From Tetracentron sinense (taxonomy: Eukaryota > Streptophyta > Magnoliopsida > Trochodendrales > Trochodendraceae): a stretch of DNA of 64,000 nucleotides. The translations under genes and the position numbers were made by a program. Position 1 is the stretch's first letter, and each line of letters opens with the position of its first letter. The notes under the pieces are model-generated. The model had not been told where the DNA came from and did not search any database. It saw nothing but the letters and a program-made list of their open reading frames with translations. The DNA lies in NCBI GenBank assembly GCA_015143295.1, contig CM026567.1:14774416-14838415 (forward strand). Direction: 5' to 3'. This document shows positions 46,690 to 57,565 of the stretch, one piece after another.

Positions 46690-49531
46690 TGTAACGACCC
46701 CAAAATCCCACAAGGCTAAAATAGGACTTTGGAATCGCCACATTACTTAAACCTGCTTACAAACCATGCATACAAGGCTACTACACGAGTCTCCCAAAAA
46801 TTAGAGTAATAAAATTCCGATATATAAACCCAATCCAACCTGCACAAGTCTAAGGTCTATATATACAACTCACAATGAACCAACAATAAGAAGTCTACTG
46901 AGCAACATCCTCTAAAAGTCAAATACAAAACTCTCTCAATGAAAAGAAATGTAAACTAAGAGGTGTAGCCACCCAAGTCTCCGGCTCCCTCCTCGGCAGG
47001 CTCACCTTCACCTCCTTCCTCAATGTATGTTTCCTCAACCCACGGTTCCACCGTGTACTCCTGCCCTAAACCTGCCAAGACAAAGTCTGGCTGAGTACAA
47101 AGGTACTCAGTGTATATAAAATCCAACCAACAATAATGATATACCTGCACTTAGTCAGAAACATATCCAATAGCATAATAACATAATTAGAGTGCGGAAG
47201 AACGTGTGCACATATACATCATATCATCACCTTGACTCGTGTACTTGTGAGAATCTTAGACTTAGAAAACCATACACTTATGAGGTACTTATGCTTACGA
47301 GACCACGTGCTTGTGAGATGCTTATGCTTATGCTTATGCACTTATTCAGATCATACAAGGATGAGACATGCCGTTCTTGGCGGATACGGACCATGCCTTA
47401 TGCACTTATTCAGATCACACAGTAATGAGACATGCCGTTCTTGGCGGATACGGACCATGCCTTAGAAATCATATAGTTGACATGCCGTTCTTGGCGGATA
47501 CGGACCATGTCATGCTTATGCTTATTCAGAATGTCATACATATGCCATGTCCATGCTTGTGGTCCACATGTGTGACTTGTGAGACTCTTATCTTCGCATA
47601 CACGTGCTTGTGTGCTTAAGTGTCGAAATTAACATTCAAGTTGGTAATTGCTTAGATTCCGATTTCCCACCATGGAAACTCCACTATATGTCTCATACCA
47701 AATAGTTAGAGAATTCCCGGTTTGAGAGATGTTCCTCTAAGTTCTTACCTTCCCGACTATCAATTCCCAAGCAAGTAATTAAGTATACTTAACAAACAAT
47801 CACATATATATTTCTTATCATAATTCTTAACATCATTTATAATCCATTTACCACCATTTCATAAAAGTATCATAGCATTTATTCTCACAGACATTTTCAC
47901 AAACACCTTGAGTACACATAATATGAATCCATTGTTTCTCTACCTTTTCATGCATTCATCAAATCATAATTTCATCAATACAATCCATATATTCATCACA
48001 TCCACAAATTAATCCCATCCTCCATGCATTTCCCATCCTCCATACATTCTATCCATATTTAATCCACATTTCTAATCCACATATCCATCCATAATTAGCT
48101 TGTTTCTTAGAAAATTAGGGAAAATACATCAAACATCTATTTCTACCATTCCTAGCATCTTAACATTCACAAAACCTTAAAATAAAGTTGATTAGGATAG
48201 TATATCGACCTTAGGAATCCCTCCTTTGGATTCAAAACGCTCCCGAGACGATTTGGAGAAGCTTTGAGGACGATCTCCTAACTTTCCTCTCAATCTTCTA
48301 GCAACCTCTTTCTTCTCCAAGCAAAACCCTCTCTCAAAACCCTAGGGTTTCTCCCATTTTTGCCAAATTAGGTTAGAACTAGGTGGAGTATTTTAATATT
48401 TCGAGTAGGACCCCCTATTTATAGCCTCAAGGTCTGAGAACAAAAAGACCAAAAAGCCCTTACTAAAAATCAGCAAAAATACTCGAAGGTCCGAGCGATC
48501 GGTGTTTATGACCGAGCGATCGGTTGCCTACCGATTGATCGCTGGTTCTGACCGAGCGATCGGTTTCTGCAGGTTTTGACTCCCTTTACTGTTTTGGCCA
48601 TAACTTTTTACTCGTTCATCGGATTTTGACGATTCAACTTGCATTGGATTCGTCTCTCGAAAATGAACATTTTTGGCGTTTTAGAATTTCCAATTTCTAC
48701 TTAATTTATAGACTAAAATATCCCCAAAGTACAATTGTCAAGAAACTCATGCTTCTCATTACTAATTTATAACAAACTATCGAGTAGAGTGTATTTACCT
48801 TCCTTAAACCAACGCTTTTTGGTTTTGTGCTTTGGAATTACCAATGAAGCAAGATCCAAGCTTGAGAAGGCGTGAAGAAAGTGAGATCTAGGATTCGGAA
48901 GCTCAATCAAGGCTTCACCTTCAATCTAGGTTCAAACCCTAGCTTCTCTCTCCTCTTTACACCCACGAAAATGGGTTTAATAGGCCAAGGGGGGTTGGCC
49001 AAAGACCCCCATGCCCTTATAAAGATCCTAGAGGTCGGCTACAGGCAAAACAGTCTAGACCGATCGACCGGTCAAAAGACCCCTCTCTGTCAAAAAAACC
49101 CATTCAAATTTTCACTCAATCGGTTGACCGGTAGCAAACTCGGTAGATTGGTTTTACCTGTTTTTCCCCATTTTGCCTATTTTCACCATTTTTCCCTACT
49201 TAGAGTGTTTCCACTCTTTTCTTAGCCTACTTCGAATGCTTCCGATCTCTTCACCTCAGCCTTAGCACACACGCTAACATAGAATTCCCGCATATCATTT
49301 AACCAAGAATTTACTTTCAAGGCCTTTAGGCCTTGAAACACTATTAACAGCACTATTCACCTTACTATTCACTTACAACCCTAAAAGCACTTAGGGTATT
49401 TTATACCCTCGCTTGACTCACCATAACACCAAGAACAAAACGAAAGGCCTTAGGCCTTTACACACCTTGTATAAGGCACTCTTCACTTACACTGTTCATA
49501 ACACAGTGAACTCGGATTCCGGGGTTCTACA
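46690..49531 (-). mobile_element. Composite of Ty3/gypsy LTR sequences
   Basis: The left end tgtaacgaccccaaaatcc and the right end ccggggttctaca are gypsy LTR termini in minus orientation. At 2.84 kb it is longer than the other gypsy LTRs here and contains two separate promoter regions. One has ccgagcgatcggt palindromes (48490-48565) and a TATA box near 48415-48424. The other has ccgatcgaccggt palindromes (49057-49160) with TATA cttataaag near 49014-49026. It is probably one LTR joined to part of another near 48.8 kb. The flanks gctac and agtaa do not match. A peptide region (46956-47071, VEPWVEETYIEE) and leader repeats (47369-47510) are present. Confidence 0.7.
47369..47510 (-). repeat. Leader repeats in gypsy LTR (three units)
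   Basis: The sequence gacatgccgttcttggcgg, followed by atacggaccatg, occurs three times (about 47369, 47429 and 47480). Each unit can fold, with ccgt pairing to acgg. It lies upstream of the LTR peptide in transcription order, like the hairpins in the other gypsy LTRs. Confidence 0.7.
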
Positions 49532-50400
49532 AGTAATCCCCGATTCTATCTTCTTATGAATTGCCAATGTAACGAAGGAACAAAAAAAAAAACGAAAAAA
49601 ATTAATTAATACACATATAAAGATTATAGGTTTTATGGATTATTTGATCAACTTGAACAACATATTAAAACTTATGCTTGAACTGACATGAAGTTCAGAA
49701 ATTAGAGATTCGCTGTCTTGAAACACTAAAATTTGGGAAGATCGAATGCTATATCTACAAGGTTTTGAATGTAGCAATTGATTTTTCTTTTCTTTTGGTT
49801 ATCAAAATCGTATTACAAAGTTTATTCAAGAAAAATTTTAATTTTAATTTTATTGTGTCAATCATTACAAGAATCACATGATTTAGAAGATTCTCTATAC
49901 ACGGTGAAAGTACAATTTTTTGATTCAATCATTACAAGTCAAACTTTTATTTGATGTGTTTGCTCTTTTTGGTTAACTCAACTACACCACAAGGCAAAGC
50001 TGAAGGTAAATACAAAGGAACACACATACCACGCACTCACTCACACACCCAACACACACAGCCATACTCCAAACCCTTGTAAGTTTCATCCAAACACTCC
50101 TCAAAACGGGTACCAACCGTTTGAGGCGTGATGAAACTTATAAGGGAGATGGAGTTAGGAAGGTCTTCCGATGTGGGACTAAACCCTGAAGGTTTTTTTT
50201 GTTTTTTTGGTTAACTCAATTACACCACTACAAGGCGAAGATGAAGGGTATATATAAAGGAACATACACCACGCACTCACTCACTCACACACCCAACACA
50301 CACAGCCACACTCCAAACCCTTGCTCTCACTTTGATCGAATTCATATTTTTTAAGTTGATTATTTTATAATTTGGAGGACTGGACACTCCGCACGTGCTT
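49532..50400. other. Non-coding sequence with a direct duplication and a long hairpin
   Basis: A ~110 bp block starting tttttggttaactcaa and ending in cacacagcca..ctccaaaccctt occurs at about 49968-50078 and 50205-50325. Between the copies lies a hairpin (50080-50140). Its outer stem is taagtttcatc pairing with gatgaaactta; its inner stem is cctcaaaacgg pairing with ccgtttgagg. No gene is seen. A cgcacgtgc G-box-like palindrome is at 50390-50398. Confidence 0.6.
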
Positions 50401-50765
50401 TTCATTTAGTTATTATTAATTTAATTATAAGTATACTATGTAGCGGCCATAGAGAACGTCTCTGGCAATGTCTCTGAATTTGTGGAACTTTTCCTTTTAC
50501 TTACGGTATATAGGGAACAATTACCGCAGGGTTTCTTGTCTTTAAAGTTTCAAAGCTTTCCAACCCTTTCGTGGAAAGCTTTGAATATCTCTTCCTCCGC
50601 TCCAACGGCTCTTTTATTGTTCTTCGAGTTCGGATCGCGGCTGTGTCGCCGAACCCATTTTCTCAGACAATGTAATCGTCGTCGTCCGCCGCCGAACCCA
50701 ACCCATTTTTTTAGACGGAATGGGAAATTAATGAGATGCGCTTTTCCTCCTTCTGTTCTCTTCCA

Positions 50766-51006
50766 ATGGAAGGGTCCCAGTCTCCCGGAGCCGGGACAAG
50801 TCTCGAAAGTATCTGTCGCATCTCGATTTCATTTCACTGCGTTTCAATTTCGCAAATCCAAATCTGAAAAACAGGGTTCGTGGGATTTAGAGGTTTTGAT
50901 CTTAATTTTGAAAATGTAGAATCCATGTTGCAGTTGGGATTGGGCAGCAGAGAATCATACCCAGAGCGGCCTGATTGCTCGTACTATATGCGTACTGGAT
51001 TATGTG
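50766..51006 (+). pseudogene. CCCH zinc-finger gene fragment (exon 1, intron 1, part of exon 2)
   Basis: Exon 1 starts MEGSQSPGAGTSLE at 50766. The intron ends in tttgaaaatgtag (acceptor near 50919). The next exon reads ESMLQLGLGSRESYPERP, then DCSYYMRTGLCG. This is the start of the first CCCH finger of plant ZFN/C3H32-type proteins, where the family has YPERPgepDCxYYxRTGxCxxG. The first two zinc-binding cysteines (DC and LC) are present; the remainder is missing because PFP sequence follows at about 51006. The 5' splice donor looks decayed (ctcgaaagtat). The UTR-like region upstream (50470-50765) is t/c-rich. Native proteins bind RNA or DNA. Confidence 0.78.
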
Positions 51007-51980
51007 GATCGGACCAGAAGTTGAAGATTGGCGTTGTCTTGTCTGGACTCTGGAGGACGCAATGCCATTTCTGGAATTTTTGGTGAGGATCTTATTTTGA
51101 GTTTGATTAGACGGTATTGTATTTGATTTGATTAATTTTTAAGAGTAATTAATTTGTTTTGGTCGTAGATTACTTGCAGGATTGCCCAAAGGGAAGCACA
51201 CTGTATGGATTCAAGGGTGGTCCAGCTGGGATCCGTAGAGCTGACATCGGAATTTATCTATCCTTACAGAAATCAGGTGAGAATTTCTGAGTGGTTTCAG
51301 TTGTTTCCAATGAATCACAGTTTCCCCTATTTGTAAATTGGGTGTGTGAGTGAATTTAATTCAGTTATGCCTCATATTACTTTTGAATTTAATTCAGTTA
51401 TATGCTAATCATTCAAATCAGCTATTGATCATTTCGCTTACTGGAAATTGCTTTATAAATTGAGGTTGGGTCAAGGACTTACATCACTTGTTATGGCATG
51501 CCAACTTCCATGATGGAGCTATCGTAAAGTTCCATGAATTAATATTTGATTTTTGTTCAAAATTTGTGTGTTCAGCTATCATTTTATCTATTTGACTGAT
51601 GGCTTAGCCACATATGCCTGTCCATTCAGGTATAGCTGATATTAGTGTTAGTGTCGTGGAATGTGGTTAATTATGCATTCAACATGCCCACATATACATG
51701 CAACATGCATGTGCACGTGTTAAGTAGCATTTACATGTTTGTAGATACATGCATTTAGGTGTTTTGTGCACATGCATTTATGATTATGACCAATGCAAGA
51801 AGATAGTTGGAATGTGGAGGTGGTTTACCTATTCATCATTTATTGTGGCTAACTACACTTTACAGTTTGTATATTGAGTTGTTTCGTAGGGTGTCATCAC
51901 TATTTGATTTAAACTTTGTTTACACGGTGGCTTTGATATGATCTGTATGGGAGAGGCAAGATTGAAACTCCAGAACATGT
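51007..51980 (+). pseudogene. PFP beta-subunit gene fragment (three exons with introns)
   Basis: Exon a (51007-51082) reads QKLKIGVVLSG, then after a small deletion and frameshift PGGRNAISGIF. Exon b (51169-51276) reads DYLQDCPKGSTLYGFKGGPAG, split here for length after GST, then with a shift VELTSEFIYPYRNQ. Exon c (51926 to about 51980) reads GGFDMIC, then KIETPEH after a one-base shift. Introns have gt..ag borders at 51083-51168; the acceptor of exon c is decayed. These blocks match pyrophosphate-fructose 6-phosphate 1-phosphotransferase beta subunit, a cytosolic glycolytic enzyme using PPi. It is fused in line behind the CCCH fragment, so this is a chimera and not a working gene. Confidence 0.82.
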
Positions 51981-52140
51981 GTTAGTTGTCGGTTCAATCA
52001 CCATCCGCTCATGCCCATGGTTATGGCAAGTTAAATAATTAAATATTCTTATTACTATATATATATATTTTGTATATTGAGTTGTTTCGTAGGGTGTCAT
52101 CACTATTTGATTCAAATTTTGTTTACATGGTGGCTTTGAT
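51866..52140 (+). repeat. Direct duplication around PFP exon c
   Basis: The ~70 bp block tttgtatattgagttgtttc..ggctttgat occurs at 51866-51937 and 52068-52140 with four differences. It spans the end of the PFP intron and the first codons of exon c (GGFD). The second copy is cut at 52141 by a caggggcggagccagg element. Confidence 0.9.
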
Positions 52141-52341
52141 CAGGGGCGGAGCCAGGGGGGCCATGGCCCCCCCAAATTTTTTGTAAAACCTTATAGCTTT
52201 AGTATGAATTGTGGGCCCCTCAATTAATTTTTTTTTTATTAGTGTACTTGGCCCCCCCAAATTTTTTTGTCCTATATAATATAGTGGCCCTCCCAATTTT
52301 TTTTGTCATATATATAGTGGGCCCCCCAATGGAGTCCCCTT
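52141..52341. mobile_element. Possible hAT-like terminus with ggcccccc repeats
   Basis: It starts caggggcggagccaggg, a common start of non-autonomous plant elements. Four spaced units of gg(c)ccccccaaatttttt follow (52164, 52213, 52251, 52286; spacing roughly 35-50 bp). I did not find the opposite terminus or a target duplication. Confidence 0.4.
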
Positions 52342-52597
52342 ATGCCCTTGAGGTTGCCACATGTCTCTATTGACACCCCTTAACTATGGTTAAAATTCAC
52401 CCAATCTCAGGGTTCATCTACTTATCCTTGGTTTTTAGAAAAAAGTATTTAAATAATTTTAACCTTAGGAGTTAGTGAATTTTAAACTAGGGTTCGAAAA
52501 GAAATTTGATATTTTAAAAAAAAACCAAGGATAGATAGGTGAATCTTAACCACCATTAAGGGGTATTAATAGGGACACGTGGCGACCTCAAAGGCAT
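52342..52597. mobile_element. Foldback MITE (~256 bp)
   Basis: The left arm starts atgcccttgaggttgccac and the right arm ends gtggcgacctcaaaggcat. The arms stay complementary over most of the element, with matching internal blocks (gacaccccttaa with ttaaggggtatt; atccttggttttt with aaaaaccaaggat). It has no coding capacity. The target duplication is not clear. Confidence 0.8.
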
Positions 52598-52761
52598 TAC
52601 CGGGAAAAAAAAATTCTCAAAATAAAAAAACTACCCCCAATTTTTTTTTCTCGGGGGCTGGTATTAGTGCTACTTTCAATCCATATTAATAAGAAATCAA
52701 TCTCATGATTTGCATTCATGAGTTTAAAATGAATCCCATCTTTATTTTCTCCTCTTTGATA

Positions 52762-52831
52762 CAACTGTTGGCCTCGTTTCCCATGATGATCGATATCAAC
52801 TGTTGGCCTCGTTTCCCATGATGATCGAGTA
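52762..52831 (+). repeat. Tandem duplication of 35 bp
   Basis: The unit caactgttggcctcgtttcc, continuing catgatgatcgatat, occurs twice head to tail at 52762 and 52797. Confidence 0.9.
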
Positions 52832-53285
52832 CAATGGAATTTGATGAGTTTTGAATGGTGTAGTTTACACCCCTTTCTTTATAGAATATAATAGTAGCCA
52901 GAGCAGTTTAGGTGGACAGTTGTTCTTTTAAAACGTGAGTTTAGTGCTGTTGAGATTAGCCAACTTGCACTTTATATGTTAGAAAATGTCCTAGCTCTAC
53001 ATGGGTGTCTGCTGAAATCTTCTACACAGGGGTTAGGTAGGGAATGCCCTATTTACTATGGGTAGATTAAGAAGAAACTTTGTAAAATCAAGATTAGTGA
53101 AATTTCTCTTGTTAATGAATAATGATGTTTTGATTTTGATGAGAAATGTGAAGACCAATCCGGGGTTGACAAAAGTATAAATTGTTGTAAAGTTGGTTCC
53201 CTTGTGTGCTAGCTTGGATAGAAAAAGGAAATGAGGTTTGAAGTTTAAAAAAAAATTAAAATTAGATTTTGGATTGCTTTCATAT

Positions 53286-53287
<2 letters not shown>

Positions 53288-53320
<33 letters not shown>
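53288..53320. repeat. (ga)n microsatellite
   Basis: About 16 uninterrupted ga units. Its copy number is likely polymorphic; there is no other signal. Confidence 0.9.
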
Positions 53321-53323
<3 letters not shown>

Positions 53324-53807
53324 GCTTTAGAGGGCGTAAAGAAAGAGAGGAACACTATGTTCATTTTCAGATGCATAGTTGTATTTGTTTTATAAGATGT
53401 AGCGAATATTTTAGTATTGACGGAATCAACTCCATTCTCATCCCTTGACTCTTCTTTTTTATTTTCATTATTCATTAATTTTGTATTGCCTTTGCGTTTT
53501 TGACAACTATGAAAGAGTCTAGTCCAGTATTTTGAAGAATTTAACCACAAGTTGCTTGGACTAAAAGCTTTCATTCAGTGTTTGCAGAATTGGGATTCTC
53601 ATAGGAATATTTAGTCATTACTATATTTTATTTTGGTAACAATTGATTGCATTCCTGGTATAAGAAATAAAGAGAGAGGAATCTGTTAAATTTTTAACGT
53701 AGTTGCTCATTCTTTTGTATCCAAAAGGTTTTCAACACCAAGATTTACTAATCTTGGCCTTCCATTCCTTTTAGTCTATAACCGTATGATAAAAGTCATA
53801 GAAACAG

Positions 53808-54183
53808 GTGTCAACCAACTTTGAATTCCCAAAATACCCTCTATTGAAAAACTTTTCCCTTCTTTATCTTTACCTTTTGATAGACCACCAAGTTCTCAAA
53901 TCACCTTCCCCACTGCCTCACCCTTACCACTGCAAGCATCTCACCGGCGAGACCAGTCAGACACGCCTTCTCCACGTGAACACTGCTATCATTTCACCGA
54001 CCACATCTATTGAACACGCGTTCGCCCAAATGACTTCTCCATCTGAAGTTGTCTCCACGATCGCACAATCAACATACACGTGGAATCCGGCATGCATGCT
54101 CACCCAAAACCAAATCAATATGTTTCTCTATCGATTATTTCCTTCAACTTTCGACCTCGCCTCGCCGAGTTACAACAACAGGT
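53808..54183 (+). other. Possible captured exon, unidentified
   Basis: A 125-codon open frame stands out for higher GC and codon-like texture between 53930 and 54180 (TGETSQTRLLHVN, EHAFAQMTSPSEVVSTIAQS, RLFPSTFDLASPSY). It is followed by caacag/gtaaaa, a good splice donor, at 54182. I do not recognise the protein. It may be a further captured first exon, or chance. Confidence 0.3.
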
Positions 54184-54284
54184 AAAAATTAACGATTTCC
54201 CATTTTGATCACTTTTTAGGGCTTGATAACAATTTGCTTAGGGTTTATTATTGCTAACTCAAGTCTGAGACATTTTGTTTATAG

Positions 54285-54487
54285 TACTCTCTTGCTGGGT
54301 TTTTCTGCCTACTAAGTATTTGAAGTAAGTCTTGTGTACTCCGTATTTTGTTGTTGTATTTGGTTCTCTCTTGCTAATTTTGTCTGCTTGCTAAGTGTTT
54401 GAAGTAAGTCGTGTGTTCTCCATACTATGTTGCTGTGTTTAGTATTCTCTTGCTTGAGTTTTTTTGCTTGCTAAGTGTTTGAAGTAA
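54285..54487 (+). repeat. Three tandem units of ~75-90 bp
   Basis: Units share tactctcttgct..ttttctgc(c/t)tgctaagtgtttgaagtaagtc and are diverged. They end at 54300-54325, 54390-54410 and 54470-54487. Confidence 0.8.
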
Positions 54488-54829
54488 TGACAAGTTCCCT
54501 ATGAAAAGACTAAACTATCCAAGTTTAATGAAGTAGTGATGAGTTAAAGAATTGATGAAATAAAAAGATACCCTATAAATAATGGTCAGCTCACTAACCC
54601 TCTTTACATTAGCAACTGAATTGCAGTCTTTGTAAATGTATGAAAGAAAAATTCATGGAGGCCTGAGTACACAGATAACCAAGGCTCTACTAAGGTTTGG
54701 CCTAGATTAGTATTGTGATTACATGTGGCTTCAGTCAGGGGTTGTGCTGGTGATTTCTTTGGTTAGCATCATTCAATGCAAATAAGGCTATTCATACTCA
54801 ACTTCTTTATTTCATTAAATATATATTTT

Positions 54830-55915
54830 TCTCATGTTTGGATTGTCTATTTTATTTCCTGTAATATGATGACTGTGATTTCTATATGACCCACACACAA
54901 ACAAATGGTTCCTCAGATACTCTTTGTGACCCTGCCAGCAATCATTAACAAGAGAAATAAAAGTCTAACACAAAAAATATTGGTTATAATGGATAAAACT
55001 CTAATTGATTAACATGGAGATAGTCATGTGTTGCTCATAACATACATACTGCCACCAATCTACATTTTAATACCAACTACATAATAATAGCAGAAAACTA
55101 CTTTTTTTGGGGGAGGGTAATGGAAAAGTGCTTTACTATATTACATAAGCCAACTTATAATCAGGCCTTCTCTGTACTTTGACCCGAATACAGTCGTTGA
55201 AGTTAGAGAATTGGAACCCATTGTAGTAAAGTCAATACATTGTACAAACCAGAAAATCTGATCATGTTCAAATTGCCCAAAGAATAACCAAACTCACTAT
55301 GTGCAAATGTGGTCAAGTGAGATCAACTCTGCCAAGCACCAAAGCAGCTTGGACACGACCTTGGTATCTGAACAAGTAGTTAAAGCAGTTAGGCATGTCT
55401 GAATTATGATATGACATATGCATAGCATATAAAATTCTAATGTTGCTAAAAGCATAATTTTTAATGACCAAAAGTAAGGGTAATTGCTGTACTGAGGGTA
55501 AGAGCTGTAATGACCCTTGATTCTCGACCGGAATGATACCAATGTAGCTGCAACTCATGTCTAAGTATGATAATATGTGTAGGTACACATCTTATCAAAA
55601 TAAGAACTCATAAGAGCATACTATTTACAATTCCAAATAAAAACACCCACAGTAAGCATCATCCAACTAAAATAAGAAAAGAAAATTGAGAACATAATTA
55701 AAAAAAAAAAAAATTAACTCAAAATGAGTAGAAAATTCAGAAACTAACAACTATCAACTCTCTTTAGCACCTAAAAAGATTAGGAGTAAGTGAGTAACAA
55801 AATGTTTTAATCATCAATAGAAGGAAGTGGAATAAATTATATTTTTCTCTTGTTTGGATTGTCTATTCTATTTCCTCTAATACGATGACTGTGATTTCTA
55901 TACGACCCACCCACC
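54830..55915 (+). repeat. Pair of ~80 bp direct repeats 1 kb apart
   Basis: The block tatatttttctcatgtttgg..ttcctgtaatatgatgactgtgatttctatatgaccca at 54826-54898 recurs at 55838-55908 with five substitutions; the second is extended by cacc repeats. The 900 bp between them has no recognised gene. Confidence 0.8.
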
Positions 55916-55995
55916 CACCCACACATATATATACATATAGACACACACTTTCATGTTTTCTATGCCAAGGTTTTTGTATTTGATGCTTATTGCAG

Positions 55996-56055
55996 TTGTT
56001 GAATCAAATTGTGTGTGAGGTAGTATGGGATTCCCTTGGTCATACTTCACTTCAG
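55996..56055 (+). pseudogene. DUF212/divergent PAP2 exon fragment, copy A
   Basis: The 60 bp exon follows an intact acceptor (ttattgcag) and ends at cttcag/gtctgt, an intact donor. It encodes LLNQIVCE, then VVWDSLGHTSLQ. Plant acid phosphatase/vanadium haloperoxidase-related (DUF212, divergent PAP2) proteins have LLNQIVCEF..., then RDSLGHTPLQV. The roughly 12 residues usually between the two parts are missing. Native proteins are predicted membrane proteins. The fragment recurs at 59510-59573. Confidence 0.6.
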
Positions 56056-56550
56056 GTCTGTTACACTCTTACTCATTCTGCTTGAAACTGCGTTTTTTTT
56101 CAAAACATTAGATATTCACTCCTATAAACTCATTGTAGTATCCATGGAGTTTGCAGGAATTGTCAGCCCATTTACTGTTTTATTGCATGATGGATTCTGG
56201 ATATCTCCTTTAATAGAATGGATTCTGTTTTGTTCCTCATTCTTTACACTTATTTGGCTTGAGACAGTAATCTATAAACGCCAAATGACACAAAATTCAT
56301 CAATTAGTAGGTTTTAGTGAGCATGGAAATTTTCCATGGATCACGATTAGAAATGATGTGTCTTAATTTTTTTTTCAAAAGTGTGTTGCCTCAGTATTAA
56401 TCTTGACCCTTAGTGGTTAGCCATAAACGGTTAGACTTTGGGAGTATATTTAGGTGTACCCATAGACCGACTCTACTTATATTGTTCTTGTTAGTGAACT
56501 TTGAGCTTGATTTGCTGAATATATTCGCTAACATATGTTCTTGGCAGTGA

Positions 56551-56665
56551 GCACAACATAATATCATCAGTTACATGTCCATGGAGTTAATTGAGTTAGA
56601 AGCAAGGCAGTGAGCACACCACAATTTCATCAGTTATATGTCCATTGAATTAATTGAGTTAGAAG
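56551..56665 (+). repeat. Tandem duplication of ~60 bp
   Basis: The unit cagtgagcacaacataatat..catcagttacatgtccatggagttaattgagttagaagcaa is repeated directly with a few substitutions (56547-56607 and 56608-56668). Confidence 0.85.
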
Positions 56666-57372
56666 CAAAATTATCAAATTAGTTATGGAATTTATGTTGA
56701 TGTATTAGATGATCTCATGTATCACCTCTTGATTTATCATGTTATCTTGAAATGGGTGAGATCATAATAGCTTGTGAGAAACAAATTCCTACCAACCACC
56801 ATAACCAAGCACAAAGTGCCAGACCTTATAAGTCTCCGCAAAAGAATGGACCCTAAGTAATGACGTACTTGCAAATTGTGTTAAATACTTAAATATATTT
56901 TGTGCTATCGATTAGGTGATTTTTGTATCTCTTAACAAAGTAGTAGTTTTTTTCTTGTAAGATAAGAAAACATGTAATATGTTCTTATCTTTGAAAATCA
57001 TAGAAGTTTATATGCCTTACTTTACATGACCCAACATCCTTAGAATTATAATGTGATTGTAAGCCATATCATGCATAACTTCCTACAGTGATGCCATAAA
57101 CACCATATAGAACTATTTGGAATCTTCTATTAGAACAGGATTTGGTGTCAATGGCATAGTGATTATGTGGGTCTGTCGAACCTGATAACATGGCAAATTG
57201 CATACAATATTGGTTTTCTGCAACTGCTTAATTGGTATTGTGGATCAGTTCCACCTCCCCTTACAGATTTGGAACACCTTCAAATTTATATCTAATTTCT
57301 CATATTTTGTAACTATAAGAACTTAAAAATGATCTACATCCTCAGGAATTGGTGGATTATTAACAAGATTTG

Positions 57373-57565
57373 CTTTATTATGGATGTTTTGGAAGTCAAT
57401 CACCACTCCCCTCACTGTCATGATTAATAATCTTGAAATATCTATAGTAACCTTTACAGTTATCATGCTTTATTATGGATGTTTTGGAAGTCAATCCCCA
57501 CTCCCCCTCACTATCATGATCAATAATCTTGACATATCTTTAGCAACCATTATAGTTTTCAGGAT
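57373..57565 (+). repeat. Tandem duplication of ~98 bp
   Basis: The unit ctttattatggatgttttgg..aatcttgaaatatctatagtaacctttacagttatcatg occurs at 57370 and 57468, with several substitutions. Confidence 0.87.

Noticed and set aside
47369..47510. Regularly spaced repeats resembling a CRISPR array
   Set aside because: Three units inside a plant LTR with unequal spacing and related spacers; they belong to the LTR leader pattern.
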